From Bacteroidota bacterium (lineage in GTDB: Bacteria > Bacteroidota > Rhodothermia > Rhodothermales > UBA10348), in assembly GCA_022567305.1 (NCBI GenBank), contig JADFHF010000004.1:104623-159379 (forward strand): a stretch of DNA of 54,757 bases. The letters are read 5' to 3'. Both the position numbers and the translations under genes were made by a program. The notes below the pieces were generated by a model, which saw only the letters and a list, made by a program, of their open reading frames with translations, made no database searches and was not told the DNA's origin. Below are positions 35,160 through 44,187 of this stretch, one piece after another. Within the stretch, counting starts at the first letter, position 1, and the number at the start of each line of letters is the position of its first letter.

Positions 35160-36260
35160 ATGGGGAACGATCGGAGTCGACATAGCCATCGACAAGAGAT
35201 TTTTCGAAGCGTTTATGAAGAGAACAAACGCATCGAAGATCGGTCCCGGCCGCGAAGAGCGGTACCCGCGGCGCGAACGAACGTAACGGGAATTGGAGGC
35301 GTCATTTTCCTCATTCTTGTCTTCGTTCTAGCAACGAATTACGTGTTTCAGGATGCCCGATCCAGCGAGTTCGATATCGAAAACTTCTCCTCCGTTCCGG
35401 CGAAGTCGGGTTATGCAGACGTAGGATTGTCAAACGAATTGCTAATTCCGTCTGACGAACTGCCGGTTGCTGATGATTTCAGCGCAATCGCAACGGCTCC
35501 TGTTCCCTTGGCTGAGCTGTTCCATCTACGTGTTCGAAGAATCGTCGTAGATGCCGGGCACGGCGGCCGCGATCCTGGCGCTCTGGGTTCGGAAGGCCTT
35601 ATGGAGAAGGATATTACGCTTGATGTGGCAAGACGACTCAAGCGTCGACTCACTGAATTTCATGGGATCCGGGTCGACTTAACACGAGAGGAAGATCAAA
35701 CCCTTAGTCTGAAGCAGCGGGCTGAGTTTTCAAATGCGTCGGGCGCAGACCTTTTTGTATCCCTTCATGTCAATCAGTTTCCTGAAGAGCCGGTTTATGC
35801 CCTCGAGACATACTATTTTGGTCCGCAGAAGAATGCATCTGCCTTGCAATTGGCGGAACTGGAGAATAAGAACTCAGACTACACGGTAGCAGAATTCAAT
35901 CGGATGATCCGGCAGATCGGGGATCGAGTCAAAACGGAAGAATCCAGACGACTTGCGGCTCATGTTCAGGCGAGCATGTTCCGTAATTCCCGGGAGTTGA
36001 ATAGTCAGGTTCGGAACTGGGGAGTTAAAACAGCGCCGTTTTTGGTTCTAGTAGGGGTAACGGCTCCTGGCATTCTTTGTGAAATTGGCGTAATTAGCAA
36101 CAGCGAGGAAGAGAGCCGCTTACGCACTCCTGAATATCGCGAGCAGCTGGCCATGTTTTTGGAGGAAGGGATCCTTGCCTACCTTAACGAACTTTCGAAT
36201 CTAGCAGCCACACAGAACGGAGTCACGGAAAATGCCACCGAAGAAAAAGACAACGACTGA
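35160..36260 (+). CDS. N-acetylmuramoyl-L-alanine amidase (Amidase_3, AmiC/LytC type)
   Basis: 366 residues. A cytoplasmic basic lead (residues 1-42) precedes one transmembrane helix (about 43-62), so the enzyme is anchored in the inner membrane and faces the periplasm. The zinc site is complete: VDAGHGGRDPG (His134), the Glu at about 144-149, SLHVNQ (His203) and the late CEIGVISN with the catalytic Glu. It cuts the amide between MurNAc and L-Ala, typically during daughter-cell separation. Its last 29 bp overlap the MamK-like actin gene, implying translational coupling and possibly a joint role in envelope organisation. Confidence 0.92.
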   Translation: MGNDRSRHSHRQEIFRSVYEENKRIEDRSRPRRAVPAARTNVTGIGGVIFLILVFVLATNYVFQDARSSEFDIENFSSVPAKSGYADVGLSNELLIPSDELPVADDFSAIATAPVPLAELFHLRVRRIVVDAGHGGRDPGALGSEGLMEKDITLDVARRLKRRLTEFHGIRVDLTREEDQTLSLKQRAEFSNASGADLFVSLHVNQFPEEPVYALETYYFGPQKNASALQLAELENKNSDYTVAEFNRMIRQIGDRVKTEESRRLAAHVQASMFRNSRELNSQVRNWGVKTAPFLVLVGVTAPGILCEIGVISNSEEESRLRTPEYREQLAMFLEEGILAYLNELSNLAATQNGVTENATEEKDND

Positions 36261-37257
36261 CACCTTGTACATTGGAATCGACCTGGGCACGTCGCGCAGT
36301 GCGATCGTCGCAAGTACTGGAAAGCGACAGTGGGTTCAAAGCTATGTAGGTTGGCCCAAAGACTTCGTCGCAAAGAAAATGCTCGGCGACAGTGTTCTAT
36401 TTGGTCAGGAGGCACTGGATAACCGCCTATCTGTACATCTTGTACGGCCGCTCGAACAGGGCGTAATTCGCGACGGAACCGAGCGCGATGAAGAAGCCGT
36501 GCGCGAACTCGTACACCATTTGATCGAAATGGTGGATCCGGGATCTTCCCAGGAAATCTACGCCGCTGTTGGCGTGCCGGCGGAAGCGCTTCGTGTAAAC
36601 AAACTGGCCATTCGAGACGCCGTTAAGGAATATGCTGATCGACTCATGATCGTCTCAGAGCCTTTTGCCGTCGCTTATGGTCAAGAAATGCTCAACAATG
36701 CCCTGTTTATCGACATTGGAGCCGGAACGGTGGATTTTTGCATCATGCATGGCACGATGCCAACCGAGGAAGACCAACGAACGATTACCACTGCGGGCGA
36801 TTTCATTGATGCGCAGCTTCTGGGACGACTGCAGGAAAAATATCCAGGTGCTTCTTTTAGCGAAACAATGGTTCGGGGATTTAAAGAGAGCAAAGGATTT
36901 GTCGGAAGTGCCAGGAATAGAGTTAAGGTCTCGGTTCCGTTCGACGGCGTTACGAGGTCGCTCGATATCTCATCAGAGATGAGCCATGTCTGCGAAAGCG
37001 TGATACCCGCGATCGCCGAGACGGCGATGGATCTGATCTCGGGTTACGAGCCCGATTTCCAGGAAGACGTAAAAAAGAATGTGTACCTGGCAGGCGGCAG
37101 TAGCTTGATTCGTGGGATGGACGATGGCATCGCCGACGCCCTAAAAGAGTACGGTAGTTTTAACGTCTCAGTGATCGAAGATCCGCTTTACGCGGGCGCC
37201 GACGGAGCCCTGGCACTCGCTCAGGACATGCCTGAGGAGTATTGGGTGGATATGTAG
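36232..37257 (+). CDS. MamK-like actin-family ATPase
   Basis: 341 residues with the full actin/MreB/ParM nucleotide fold: phosphate 1 IGIDLGTSRSAIVA (14-27), connect 1 with LMIVSEPFAVAYG (Glu143, equivalent to the catalytic Glu of MamK), phosphate 2 FIDIGAGTVDFC (159-170) and adenosine motif VYLAGGSSLIRG (about 291-302). Whole-protein features are closer to MamK, the magnetosome filament protein, than to MreB: VGWPKDFVAKKMLG, GTMPTEEDQRTITTAGDFID and the end PEEYWVDM all have MamK counterparts. No other magnetosome gene is in view. It starts inside the amidase gene (29-bp overlap). Likely forms cytoplasmic filaments; its cargo is unknown. Confidence 0.85.
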   Translation: MPPKKKTTTDTLYIGIDLGTSRSAIVASTGKRQWVQSYVGWPKDFVAKKMLGDSVLFGQEALDNRLSVHLVRPLEQGVIRDGTERDEEAVRELVHHLIEMVDPGSSQEIYAAVGVPAEALRVNKLAIRDAVKEYADRLMIVSEPFAVAYGQEMLNNALFIDIGAGTVDFCIMHGTMPTEEDQRTITTAGDFIDAQLLGRLQEKYPGASFSETMVRGFKESKGFVGSARNRVKVSVPFDGVTRSLDISSEMSHVCESVIPAIAETAMDLISGYEPDFQEDVKKNVYLAGGSSLIRGMDDGIADALKEYGSFNVSVIEDPLYAGADGALALAQDMPEEYWVDM

Positions 37258-37375
37258 TCGGGTCTTTACGGTTGAAAAAGGAGGCGCTGGCCACGATTTG
37301 ATCAGCCTTCTCTACCCGTTTGTCATATTCCTTCTTCTAAATCTTGCTTAGGATGCTGGCTCCCGGATAGGCTTC

Positions 37376-37630
37376 TTAGCCTTCGACCCTAATTTCCTGA
37401 GCCATGAATTCTGCATAACCGCCGGCTGGACCTACCATTAAATACACTTTGCCGCCCGGCTCTCTACCTTCGAGTACACCCATGGGAAATCCCGTCGTAG
37501 CCCAGACTGTTCGACATTTCGGGGCCTTTTTGTTGCCGGGCATCATGTGATCATCTTCGTGATTCGTCTTTGCGAGATTTCTTCTCAAGACCGTCATGAA
37601 TTGAACGGTCCTCGTACTATTTCCGGGCAA
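37376..37630 (-). CDS. small hypothetical protein
   Basis: Up to 84 residues in the 477-bp gap between the actin gene and the kinase gene. The C-terminal half (TVWATTGFPMGVLEGREPGGKVYLMVGPAGGYAEFMAQEIRVEG) looks like a folded beta-rich domain rather than a shadow. The start is uncertain: several Met codons, including a MetMet at about residues 29-30, could serve. I recognise no family. The rest of the gap (37258-37375, 37631-37734) shows no gene or clear hairpin. Confidence 0.45.
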   Translation of the reverse strand: MPGNSTRTVQFMTVLRRNLAKTNHEDDHMMPGNKKAPKCRTVWATTGFPMGVLEGREPGGKVYLMVGPAGGYAEFMAQEIRVEG

Positions 37631-37734
37631 TGTGGCAAGCCCCGTACTTGTTGTGCACGTATCTATCTATATTGAAAGGTTATAGAGTGCCCACCCAGCA
37701 TCATCCAATTCATCACTAACGGCCAAAATCTATC

Positions 37735-39666
37735 GTGGACCGCATCGGCAAATACGAGATCCTGGAAAAAATCGGCCAGGGAGCGATGGGCGCGGTCTAT
37801 CGAGCTCGGGACTCTGTGATCGGACGGGATGTCGCGATCAAAGTCATTTCAGACAACGCCTTAAACACATCAGACATTAAGGAGCGTTTTTACAGGGAGG
37901 CCCGTTCCGCTGGGCGATTGTCCCATGAAAACATTACGACTATCTACGATGTCGGCGAGGACAACGGCCACCCATACATCGTTATGGAGTACCTGGAGGG
38001 AGACGATCTGCGGTCGATGATCAATCCGGATGCCAGTCATACTCCCGAAGAAAAACTTGATGTCGCCATTCAGATCTGCCAGGGTCTCCACTTTGCGCAT
38101 AGACACAACGTCATTCACCGTGATATCAAACCCGATAATGTTCGTGTGTTGCCAAATGGTCGCGTCAAAATTCTGGATTTTGGAATCGCCCGCATTCAGG
38201 ACGATACGGAGTTTCAGACTCTCACCCTCACCGGGACGAGCATCGGAACTCCGCGATACATGTCCCCCGAACAGATCCGCGGCGAAACGTTGGATGCTCG
38301 ATCGGATATTTTTTCCTTCGGGGTTCTGTTCTACGAATTGTTGTCCGGGACGGCTCCTTTCTTCGGCGATCGCGTGGCTACCATTATCTACATGATTTTG
38401 AACGTAGATCCGGAGCCCTTTGAGTTTGATCCGAAAGTCGTTTCCAAAGAGTTGCAGCCCATACTCTTTAAATGTCTCGCTAAGGAAAAGGAAGATCGGT
38501 ACAACGACTTCACCGAAATATTGCGGGACCTGCAGTCAGTCCTTCGATTGACGACTGAAGTAGGAGATTCACTCAAGTCGCAAATTCTCGATTCGACGAT
38601 ATCGGATTTTCTGGCGAAAGACGCTGTGGCCGTATCATCGGAACCGACCCCGGAATTGTTAGAGAAAAATTCCGTGCCGTCGTCGAAAAAACGTACGTGG
38701 GTCTATGCCGGGGTTGTTGCACTCGCCGTCGTGCTAGTGACGATTGGAGTTCTCGTTCTTGGCTCGGAGTCGACTACACCCGGATCCACCGATCGTGTCG
38801 AATCCGATGGCTTATCGTCGTCGGTATCTGCCGGCGCGACGTCCACGGGCGAAAATCAGCAGAATGACACCGGCGAAGGCGTTGGAAACGTAAATCGGGA
38901 TGAAATATCAGACACTGATAACTCGACCCAGACACCTCCACCGAGCGGTGGAAACATCGCACGTAGCGCGGCTGACCAGAATAGGGCGGATCAGCAGTCC
39001 GCAGAGCAAGCTGCACCGATCAAGGACGGTGAACAATCGGCTGAAATCGTTGAGGAAGATCCTGGTCAGGACCTGGAGGAAGGAGCCATCTTACAAGACG
39101 GAGCCGCAGAACTTAATCAGGCCCAATCGCCTACTGATCCGAGCGAGGCCGATGCCGAGCGGAGCGCAATGCTCGATGCGAAAGGGCGGGTGATGGCCGA
39201 CATGCAGCGGCACCCTGTTTTCCTGGCAGCTTTGATTCAGGAGAGCGACGGGAGCGATGCATACGATTCGAGCGACTATGACAGGGCTTCCGAACTCTTC
39301 AGAAGCTCGACCATCGGATTCGTCGAAGCCGGTTCGATTCGAAGCAATCTGGATTCTGTGATCGCACGGCTCGTGCGGCGGTTAGACTCCGGGTACGGCG
39401 GAATGAATCTGATCGACCTGCGTGACGTGCACGATTTTTATGCGTCTGACTACTACGCGACTTTATTCGGTATCGCAGTGGAGCTTTCCACCTCAACGAG
39501 CGCGTCCAGTATCGGCGTTACGACTCAAGGGGCCTCAGCCATCGTCAGTTCAAAGTTTGTCTACAAGAACAACAAGAATGAAGAGATCGGGTTCGAACGT
39601 AGGGAGCAATGGACATTTCAAGAAGTGAACGGAAGCTGGAATCTGGTCGACGTCCAAAGTCTCTAA
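37735..39666 (+). CDS. transmembrane Ser/Thr protein kinase with periplasmic C-terminal domain
   Basis: 643 residues from GTG 37735. A complete Hanks-type kinase domain covers residues about 7-270: glycine loop GQGAMG (14-19), Lys36, HRDIKPDN with catalytic Asp130, DFG (148-150) and GTPRYMSPEQ. One transmembrane helix follows (321-343). The outer part begins with a long acidic, Gln/Ser/Thr-rich linker (about 345-480) and ends in a compact domain (about 500-643) with an NTF2/SnoaL-like feel (FVYKNNKNEEIGFERREQWTF). PASTA repeats are absent, so the signal sensed differs from muropeptide-sensing PknB. The outer-membrane barrel gene follows by 27 bp. Confidence 0.93.
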   Translation: MDRIGKYEILEKIGQGAMGAVYRARDSVIGRDVAIKVISDNALNTSDIKERFYREARSAGRLSHENITTIYDVGEDNGHPYIVMEYLEGDDLRSMINPDASHTPEEKLDVAIQICQGLHFAHRHNVIHRDIKPDNVRVLPNGRVKILDFGIARIQDDTEFQTLTLTGTSIGTPRYMSPEQIRGETLDARSDIFSFGVLFYELLSGTAPFFGDRVATIIYMILNVDPEPFEFDPKVVSKELQPILFKCLAKEKEDRYNDFTEILRDLQSVLRLTTEVGDSLKSQILDSTISDFLAKDAVAVSSEPTPELLEKNSVPSSKKRTWVYAGVVALAVVLVTIGVLVLGSESTTPGSTDRVESDGLSSSVSAGATSTGENQQNDTGEGVGNVNRDEISDTDNSTQTPPPSGGNIARSAADQNRADQQSAEQAAPIKDGEQSAEIVEEDPGQDLEEGAILQDGAAELNQAQSPTDPSEADAERSAMLDAKGRVMADMQRHPVFLAALIQESDGSDAYDSSDYDRASELFRSSTIGFVEAGSIRSNLDSVIARLVRRLDSGYGGMNLIDLRDVHDFYASDYYATLFGIAVELSTSTSASSIGVTTQGASAIVSSKFVYKNNKNEEIGFERREQWTFQEVNGSWNLVDVQSL

Positions 39667-39693
39667 TCCAACAACTCTTCAGCTCGTTCTACT

Positions 39694-40989
39694 ATGCGTT
39701 TTAGAATTGCGTCGTGCCTTCTTGTATTGACGGTTTCCGCCGTACCTGCACAGTCGCAGCTCAATCAGCAGTTGGACAATCTCTTCGACGATTTCCTTAG
39801 AGAAGGGTTTGTTCGCAGTCCCGGGGAGCACGGAGAGCATTTTATTCCTTCTGCCAATCTTGCGAGCGACGAACTCACACCCGCGTTGAACAATCTGATC
39901 TCCGGAAACGTGGCTTCATTCCCGTTGACGTCTACCGTCGCTGGCGTGACATTCGACCCGATGACCGGACAAACCTTGACGTCCAGCCTCGGACCCATCT
40001 TTACCGAACCGGTTGAAACGGTCGGAGCAGGAAATATCAGTATTGGCTTGAGTGCGACCTATCTCTCGCTTAATCAATTTCGAGGTCTACCGACGGATCA
40101 AATGCGATTTACCTTTCTCCACCAAGACGTCGCAGAACCGGGTCTCGGAGACAGTTCGAACGAAAGTGATGTTGTAGATTTGTTTCTGGATCTTGACGTC
40201 GATGCCTCCATCGTTGCTGTCTTTGCCACGTTTGGACTCTCGAGAAATCTGGACCTCAGCGTCGCCGTCCCTTTTGTAAACGTGGGTATGAAGGGGAGTG
40301 CTCGCGCACGTGTAAATAGCGCTACGATTCTTCTTGGAGGCAATGCCAATCACTCTTTTGGCGGCGACTCACTGAATCCGGTTCTTCAAAGGGTGATTCC
40401 CTATGATGTGAGTGCGGGTGGCGTAGGTGACTTGGCGGTACGATTGAAGTATCGTTTCACGGATGAGAAGTCGGCCAATGGCGTTGCAGCCCTGCTGGAC
40501 GTGCGACTGCCGACCGGCGACTCAGACGATTTTCTGGGTACCGGGAATTTTACGGCCCGCACCCTTCTGATTGGCTCGGCCAGAATGGGTGAATTCACGC
40601 CGCACGTCAATCTTGGATTTGACTATCGGAATTCTGACTTTGACAGCGACGAATTTGAGGTGGCCATAGGATTCGATCAGGTTATTTTCACAAACTGGGT
40701 TTTTGCGCTTGAATTCCTGGGAGAATTCGATCTTGACAGCGCTGAGACGATCGAGATCTTTCCCGGCACCGAAACGATCCATGGCCGGATCGAAAACATT
40801 GTTGACCTCAGCAATATTCCGGAACGACGAAATGACCATCGGATGGATACGTCGATCGGATTCCGATACGCACCTGTCCTCAAGCAATCGGTGCAAATAC
40901 AAATCCTGGCAAACCTGATTGTACCGCTTCAGGACGGAGGACTGCGCTCGGGTGTAGCCCCAACGTTTGGATTTTCGCTGAGCTTCTAG
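39694..40989 (+). CDS. outer-membrane beta-barrel, transporter-like
   Basis: 431 residues. A signal peptide (about 1-21, ending PAQS) is followed by alternating hydrophobic strands: VETVGAGNISIGLSATYLSL, DLSVAVPFVNVGMKGSARARV, GDLAVRLKYRF, ANGVAALLDVRLPTG and EFTPHVNLGFDYR. It ends SGVAPTFGFSLSF, with the C-terminal Phe expected for insertion by BamA. It resembles the putative MetA-pathway phenol-degradation/transporter barrel group. It is in tandem with the Ser/Thr kinase gene. The transported compound is unknown. Confidence 0.75.
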   Translation: MRFRIASCLLVLTVSAVPAQSQLNQQLDNLFDDFLREGFVRSPGEHGEHFIPSANLASDELTPALNNLISGNVASFPLTSTVAGVTFDPMTGQTLTSSLGPIFTEPVETVGAGNISIGLSATYLSLNQFRGLPTDQMRFTFLHQDVAEPGLGDSSNESDVVDLFLDLDVDASIVAVFATFGLSRNLDLSVAVPFVNVGMKGSARARVNSATILLGGNANHSFGGDSLNPVLQRVIPYDVSAGGVGDLAVRLKYRFTDEKSANGVAALLDVRLPTGDSDDFLGTGNFTARTLLIGSARMGEFTPHVNLGFDYRNSDFDSDEFEVAIGFDQVIFTNWVFALEFLGEFDLDSAETIEIFPGTETIHGRIENIVDLSNIPERRNDHRMDTSIGFRYAPVLKQSVQIQILANLIVPLQDGGLRSGVAPTFGFSLSF

Positions 40990-41033
40990 ATCGTGAGTGG
41001 ATTGACGATGTACCCGAAAATGTCCACGATCTG

Positions 41034-41054
41034 ACACGGCGGATCACGCCGTGT
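41034..41054. terminator. perfect 8-bp hairpin after the barrel gene
   Basis: ACACGGCG (41034-41041), loop GATCA, CGCCGTGT (41047-41054). GC-rich stem but no T-run, so a Rho-independent terminator is only possible. Confidence 0.4.
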
Positions 41055-41115
41055 TGGGAAGTCGATATTCGCACACCTTCTTTCGGTTGGAATGAGGACA
41101 CTTCACGTAAATCCC

Positions 41116-41171
41116 GTTCTCAAAGCCCATAACGTCGACATCTCGATGGATTGCAAGGGCCGCTGGATGGA
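41116..41171 (+). pseudogene. IS3-family transposase, broken left fragment
   Basis: The plus-strand frame from 41116 reads VLKAHNVDISMDCKGRWMD, the stretch of an IS3-family DDE transposase that precedes DNVFVERLW. It is cut at ATGGA (41167-41171), where the serine-recombinase element begins. The rest of the transposase lies at 44514-44720. Upstream sequence lost its likeness, so the 5' part of the insertion sequence is deleted. Confidence 0.8.
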
Positions 41172-41196
41172 CAAAGCGATAGCTGCATACTACACC

Positions 41197-43275
41197 TCAT
41201 TGACTTGTTGAAACGCGAGGTTGCGCGGGAGTCCGGCCGATGAGTCGCTTACCCTGCATTTTGCGCGGCGCATCGGGGCCGGGTGGTTCATAGAGACATT
41301 CGTTTTTCGCAGAATACGGATAAGCGATGAGCAAACCATGCCGATTCCACGCCTTCACGGTCATGTGATGAACATTCAGACGGTCTGCCATCTCCTCTAT
41401 GGTAAGCATTCCACGGGCACGAAGCCGTTCGAAGCGATTCTTCAGTTTGTACTGTCGCCTGATGTTGTGTACGATCGAACGGGACCAGGGAAGTCCGTGA
41501 CCGGAGGTGAGTCCACGCGAGTTGAGGATCTCGGCGATGTCGGCCTCGAGGTGATCCTCCAGTAGACGGTCCACCTCTCGCACCACTTCGGCAGGTGTCT
41601 GATGCACCTCCCAGGTTCTGGCGGGTCGGGGTAGGTCGAGCTGCTTTACGGCACCGCCGCGCAAGCGTACCTGCAGCCTGATGTGCCCGTTCCGGACAAG
41701 GGTCACGTCTTCGATCATCAGGCGAACCATCCGTTTGCGTTCGCGATCGCTGGTCTCCGGGCGACGCCACAGTCTGGGAAGGTCGTTGGCCAACGCGAGA
41801 AGCTCGCTGCGAAGCGCCTCGTCCACGAGCAGAGCGTCGTTTTGCCTTTGCTGTTCATACGTACGCTGAGCCTCTTCCAACGTGCGCAGCTTTGCATTCC
41901 AATCGGCCTCGAGCGCATCTGCCACCAGACGATTTGCTGGATCGACGTTCATGAACCGACGCCGGGCCAGATCGCTCTCATAGCGCGTTCGCTCAACCTC
42001 TTGGAGCCGAAGACAATCGGCCTCTTCGGAGCGAGCAAGAAGTTCCTCCTGCACGGCCAGGGCAACTTCGACGCTCGTCGTGCTCATCAACGAGAGGAGC
42101 ATCCGGGCGATAGCGTCGTCGATGGCAGCGCCGGGAACGATCTGGCAGAAAGGCCGACCGTGTTCTATCCCGTCGCGCATACACGTGTAGTCAGGCACCA
42201 GGCGTTTACGCCGAGCATGATAGCGCACGCTCATGCGATGGCCACACCGGCCGCAGATCACGAGCCCCTGCAGAAGTGCCGGCCCCTCCCGAGGCGGACG
42301 CTTGTGTCGGTCGTAGCCATACCCGTTGGCATTATCACGCAGGCGCCGCTCGTTCGCCTCGAACCGATCCCAGCTGATGTAGCCTTCGTGGGCGTTGGGA
42401 AGCAGCGCGAACCACTCCTCACGCGCCAGAGAATGCGATGAGTAGCGGCCGTCGGGACGCCGCTTTGTACGTGTACGCCCATAGAAGAAAGCACCGGCGT
42501 ATCGTGGGTTGTGCAAGCACGTGAGCGCACGAGTGTGCGTCAGGTCGTTCCAGTGCAGTTCGCCTTTGTGCAGACCCTTGTGAATCCGACGCGGGAACAG
42601 GAGACCCTGTCGCCGGAAGTCCTTGACGGTAGCCGTCGCCGAACCGGTACGCAGGAATGTCGCGAAAAAGCAGCGAATGCTCGTCTGCACCTGCCGGTCC
42701 GGATCGAGAATGACTTGATCCTGTTCGTCGTAGAGAAAACCGGTTGGCAACCGCATCTTCAGCGCTCCACGCCGGGCCTTGTTCAGGGCGCCGCCACGCA
42801 TGCGGGCCTTCAAAAAATGAAGCTCGGCTTCGCTCATCGTGCCTTTGAGTCCAAGTAGCAGTCGGTCATTGAAATGTGCCGGATCGTAAAGGCCATCTTC
42901 GTCAAGAATAAGCGTCGCCGTGAGGGCGCAAATTTCCAGGAGGCGATGCCAGTCACTCGAATTGCGAGCCAGGCGCGAGACTTCGAGCCCCATCACCAGT
43001 CCTGCGTGGCCCAGGCCCACCTCGGCCACGAGTTTCTGAAACCCTTCGCGGCCCTGCGCAGAGGCGCCCGATTTACCGAGATCGCAATCGATGACATGGA
43101 TGCGTTCCGTCGGCCAGCCGAGCGCAAGTGCCCTCTCGCGCAGTGCGTACTGTCGCTGAGTACTCTCGCCGTGCTCGGCCACCTGGCGTAAGGAGGACTG
43201 TCGCACATAGAGATAGGCGTCGCGGCCGAGATGCGAAGCGGTTACCTTTTGTACGCTCGGATTGGCTGGCTGCAT
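41197..43275 (-). CDS. large serine recombinase
   Basis: 692 residues. The N-terminal resolvase domain (about 18-150) has the active site YVRQSSLRQV with Ser27, and LEVSRLARN (Ser100, Arg101, Arg104), so it appears catalytically intact. Next come the recombinase domain (about 170-290), a zinc ribbon starting VICGRCGHRMS, a coiled coil rich in Glu/Arg (about 430-490), and a late MerR-like helix-turn-helix (LTIEEMADRLNVHHMTVKAW). The start ATG 43275 has Shine-Dalgarno GAGGTG (43288-43283). It is the last gene of the element and should drive its integration and excision at the shared GATGGA. Confidence 0.93.
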   Translation of the reverse strand: MQPANPSVQKVTASHLGRDAYLYVRQSSLRQVAEHGESTQRQYALRERALALGWPTERIHVIDCDLGKSGASAQGREGFQKLVAEVGLGHAGLVMGLEVSRLARNSSDWHRLLEICALTATLILDEDGLYDPAHFNDRLLLGLKGTMSEAELHFLKARMRGGALNKARRGALKMRLPTGFLYDEQDQVILDPDRQVQTSIRCFFATFLRTGSATATVKDFRRQGLLFPRRIHKGLHKGELHWNDLTHTRALTCLHNPRYAGAFFYGRTRTKRRPDGRYSSHSLAREEWFALLPNAHEGYISWDRFEANERRLRDNANGYGYDRHKRPPREGPALLQGLVICGRCGHRMSVRYHARRKRLVPDYTCMRDGIEHGRPFCQIVPGAAIDDAIARMLLSLMSTTSVEVALAVQEELLARSEEADCLRLQEVERTRYESDLARRRFMNVDPANRLVADALEADWNAKLRTLEEAQRTYEQQRQNDALLVDEALRSELLALANDLPRLWRRPETSDRERKRMVRLMIEDVTLVRNGHIRLQVRLRGGAVKQLDLPRPARTWEVHQTPAEVVREVDRLLEDHLEADIAEILNSRGLTSGHGLPWSRSIVHNIRRQYKLKNRFERLRARGMLTIEEMADRLNVHHMTVKAWNRHGLLIAYPYSAKNECLYEPPGPDAPRKMQGKRLIGRTPAQPRVSTSQ

Positions 43276-43281
43276 GGGCTT

Positions 43282-43575
43282 TCACCTCAAATGGTTGATT
43301 TGGGGATCGGGATGCCTGCCCGATCCGAGGATAAGCGAGACGATGGTATGCACGAGTTCGCTCTCTTCGGGCAGCCGCATCGCCGGTGCACTCACCGTCG
43401 GCAGCACCTCTGCCGTGTGAGCCGTGCGCATCCAGGTCAGCAGGCCCCGGTGCACGACGAGTCCGTAACCCATCGGGCGGTCCTCCTGGCAGCGAGGCCC
43501 GAGCGCCCGGGAGCGAAGCTGTTCGTAGGCTTCGATTCCGGTGTAGGGTTCGGGATATTTACCGGTAACGCTCAT
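43282..43575 (-). CDS. small element protein of unknown function
   Basis: 97 residues, MSVTGKYPEPYTGIEAYEQL at the start. The ATG at 43575 overlaps the TGA of the HTH gene (ATGA), and its own stop is 6 bp before the recombinase start. This tight packing makes it a real gene. No named family is recognised. Possible roles are control of recombination direction or an accessory to the recombinase; both are guesses from position. Confidence 0.7.
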   Translation of the reverse strand: MSVTGKYPEPYTGIEAYEQLRSRALGPRCQEDRPMGYGLVVHRGLLTWMRTAHTAEVLPTVSAPAMRLPEESELVHTIVSLILGSGRHPDPQINHLR

Positions 43576-44027
43576 CGTTTTTTTTGCCGGGCCTCCAAGC
43601 GGCGCTTGATCGTGCGTGGATGCACACGAAGGCCCACGTGCTTGTCGAGTTCGCCGACCAGATCCACCCACGTAAGATGAGGATCCTCGGCGAGACGTCC
43701 TTCGAGGAACTCCACCAGGTCAGCCGTGAGTTTGAATGCACCGCGTGGGCCGCGCCGCTCGGGAACCAATCCCCACAGACCACCCGCGTCGAGGGCCCGT
43801 CGTGCCGCGTAATACGTAGGCCGGGAGAACCCAAAGCAATCGGCGGCTCGGCTGATGCTCCAAGCATCGTGCTTCACGCGGCGTAGCATCTCGTACTTGA
43901 CCTGAACAAGGTCGGCTGCGTCGAAGAAGGCGACCTCGAGAAAGAGCAGGTCCTTTACCGCAAGGGCGTGAGGATTGAACGTGCCCGACTGACGGAGCGC
44001 TTTGTCTTTGCCGTCGCTTTTTGACAT
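43572..44027 (-). CDS. helix-turn-helix protein of the recombinase element
   Basis: 151 residues from ATG 44027. The HTH is DAWSISRAADCFGFSRPTYYAARRALDAGGL (about 52-82), of the type found at the N-terminus of IS481/IS630-like transposases and in stand-alone element regulators. A second winged or homeodomain-like region (LTWVDLVGELDKHVGLRVHPRTIKRRLEA) lies near the C-terminus. The frame is open up to 44264 but those codons are AT-rich and unlike protein-coding sequence. It likely binds element DNA as regulator or excision factor. Confidence 0.78.
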   Translation of the reverse strand: MSKSDGKDKALRQSGTFNPHALAVKDLLFLEVAFFDAADLVQVKYEMLRRVKHDAWSISRAADCFGFSRPTYYAARRALDAGGLWGLVPERRGPRGAFKLTADLVEFLEGRLAEDPHLTWVDLVGELDKHVGLRVHPRTIKRRLEARQKKR

Positions 44028-44187
44028 GGCTTTAGTTTGAATTGTAAATATATTGTTGTCTTTATAGGAATCTATAACCAGATAGATAATGCAATATAAG
44101 TTATATATTGGCCAATGTGCTACCATTAACCTTGAATATATGGTACTTATCCGCATTCCGGTGCACGTAGATGAGACATTATTATTT
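44028..44187. promoter_or_regulatory. AT-rich gap inside the element, probable promoter region
   Basis: 160 bp between the DUF5372 stop and the HTH start, conspicuously AT-rich amid GC-rich genes. It contains the perfect palindrome ATTGGCCAAT (44107-44116) and several TATA-like stretches. I cannot fix a -35/-10 pair with confidence. Confidence 0.4.

Noticed and set aside
36232-37257. Part of a magnetosome island
   Set aside because: Only the MamK-like gene is present; no other mam gene occurs in 54 kb and the neighbours are wall and signalling genes.
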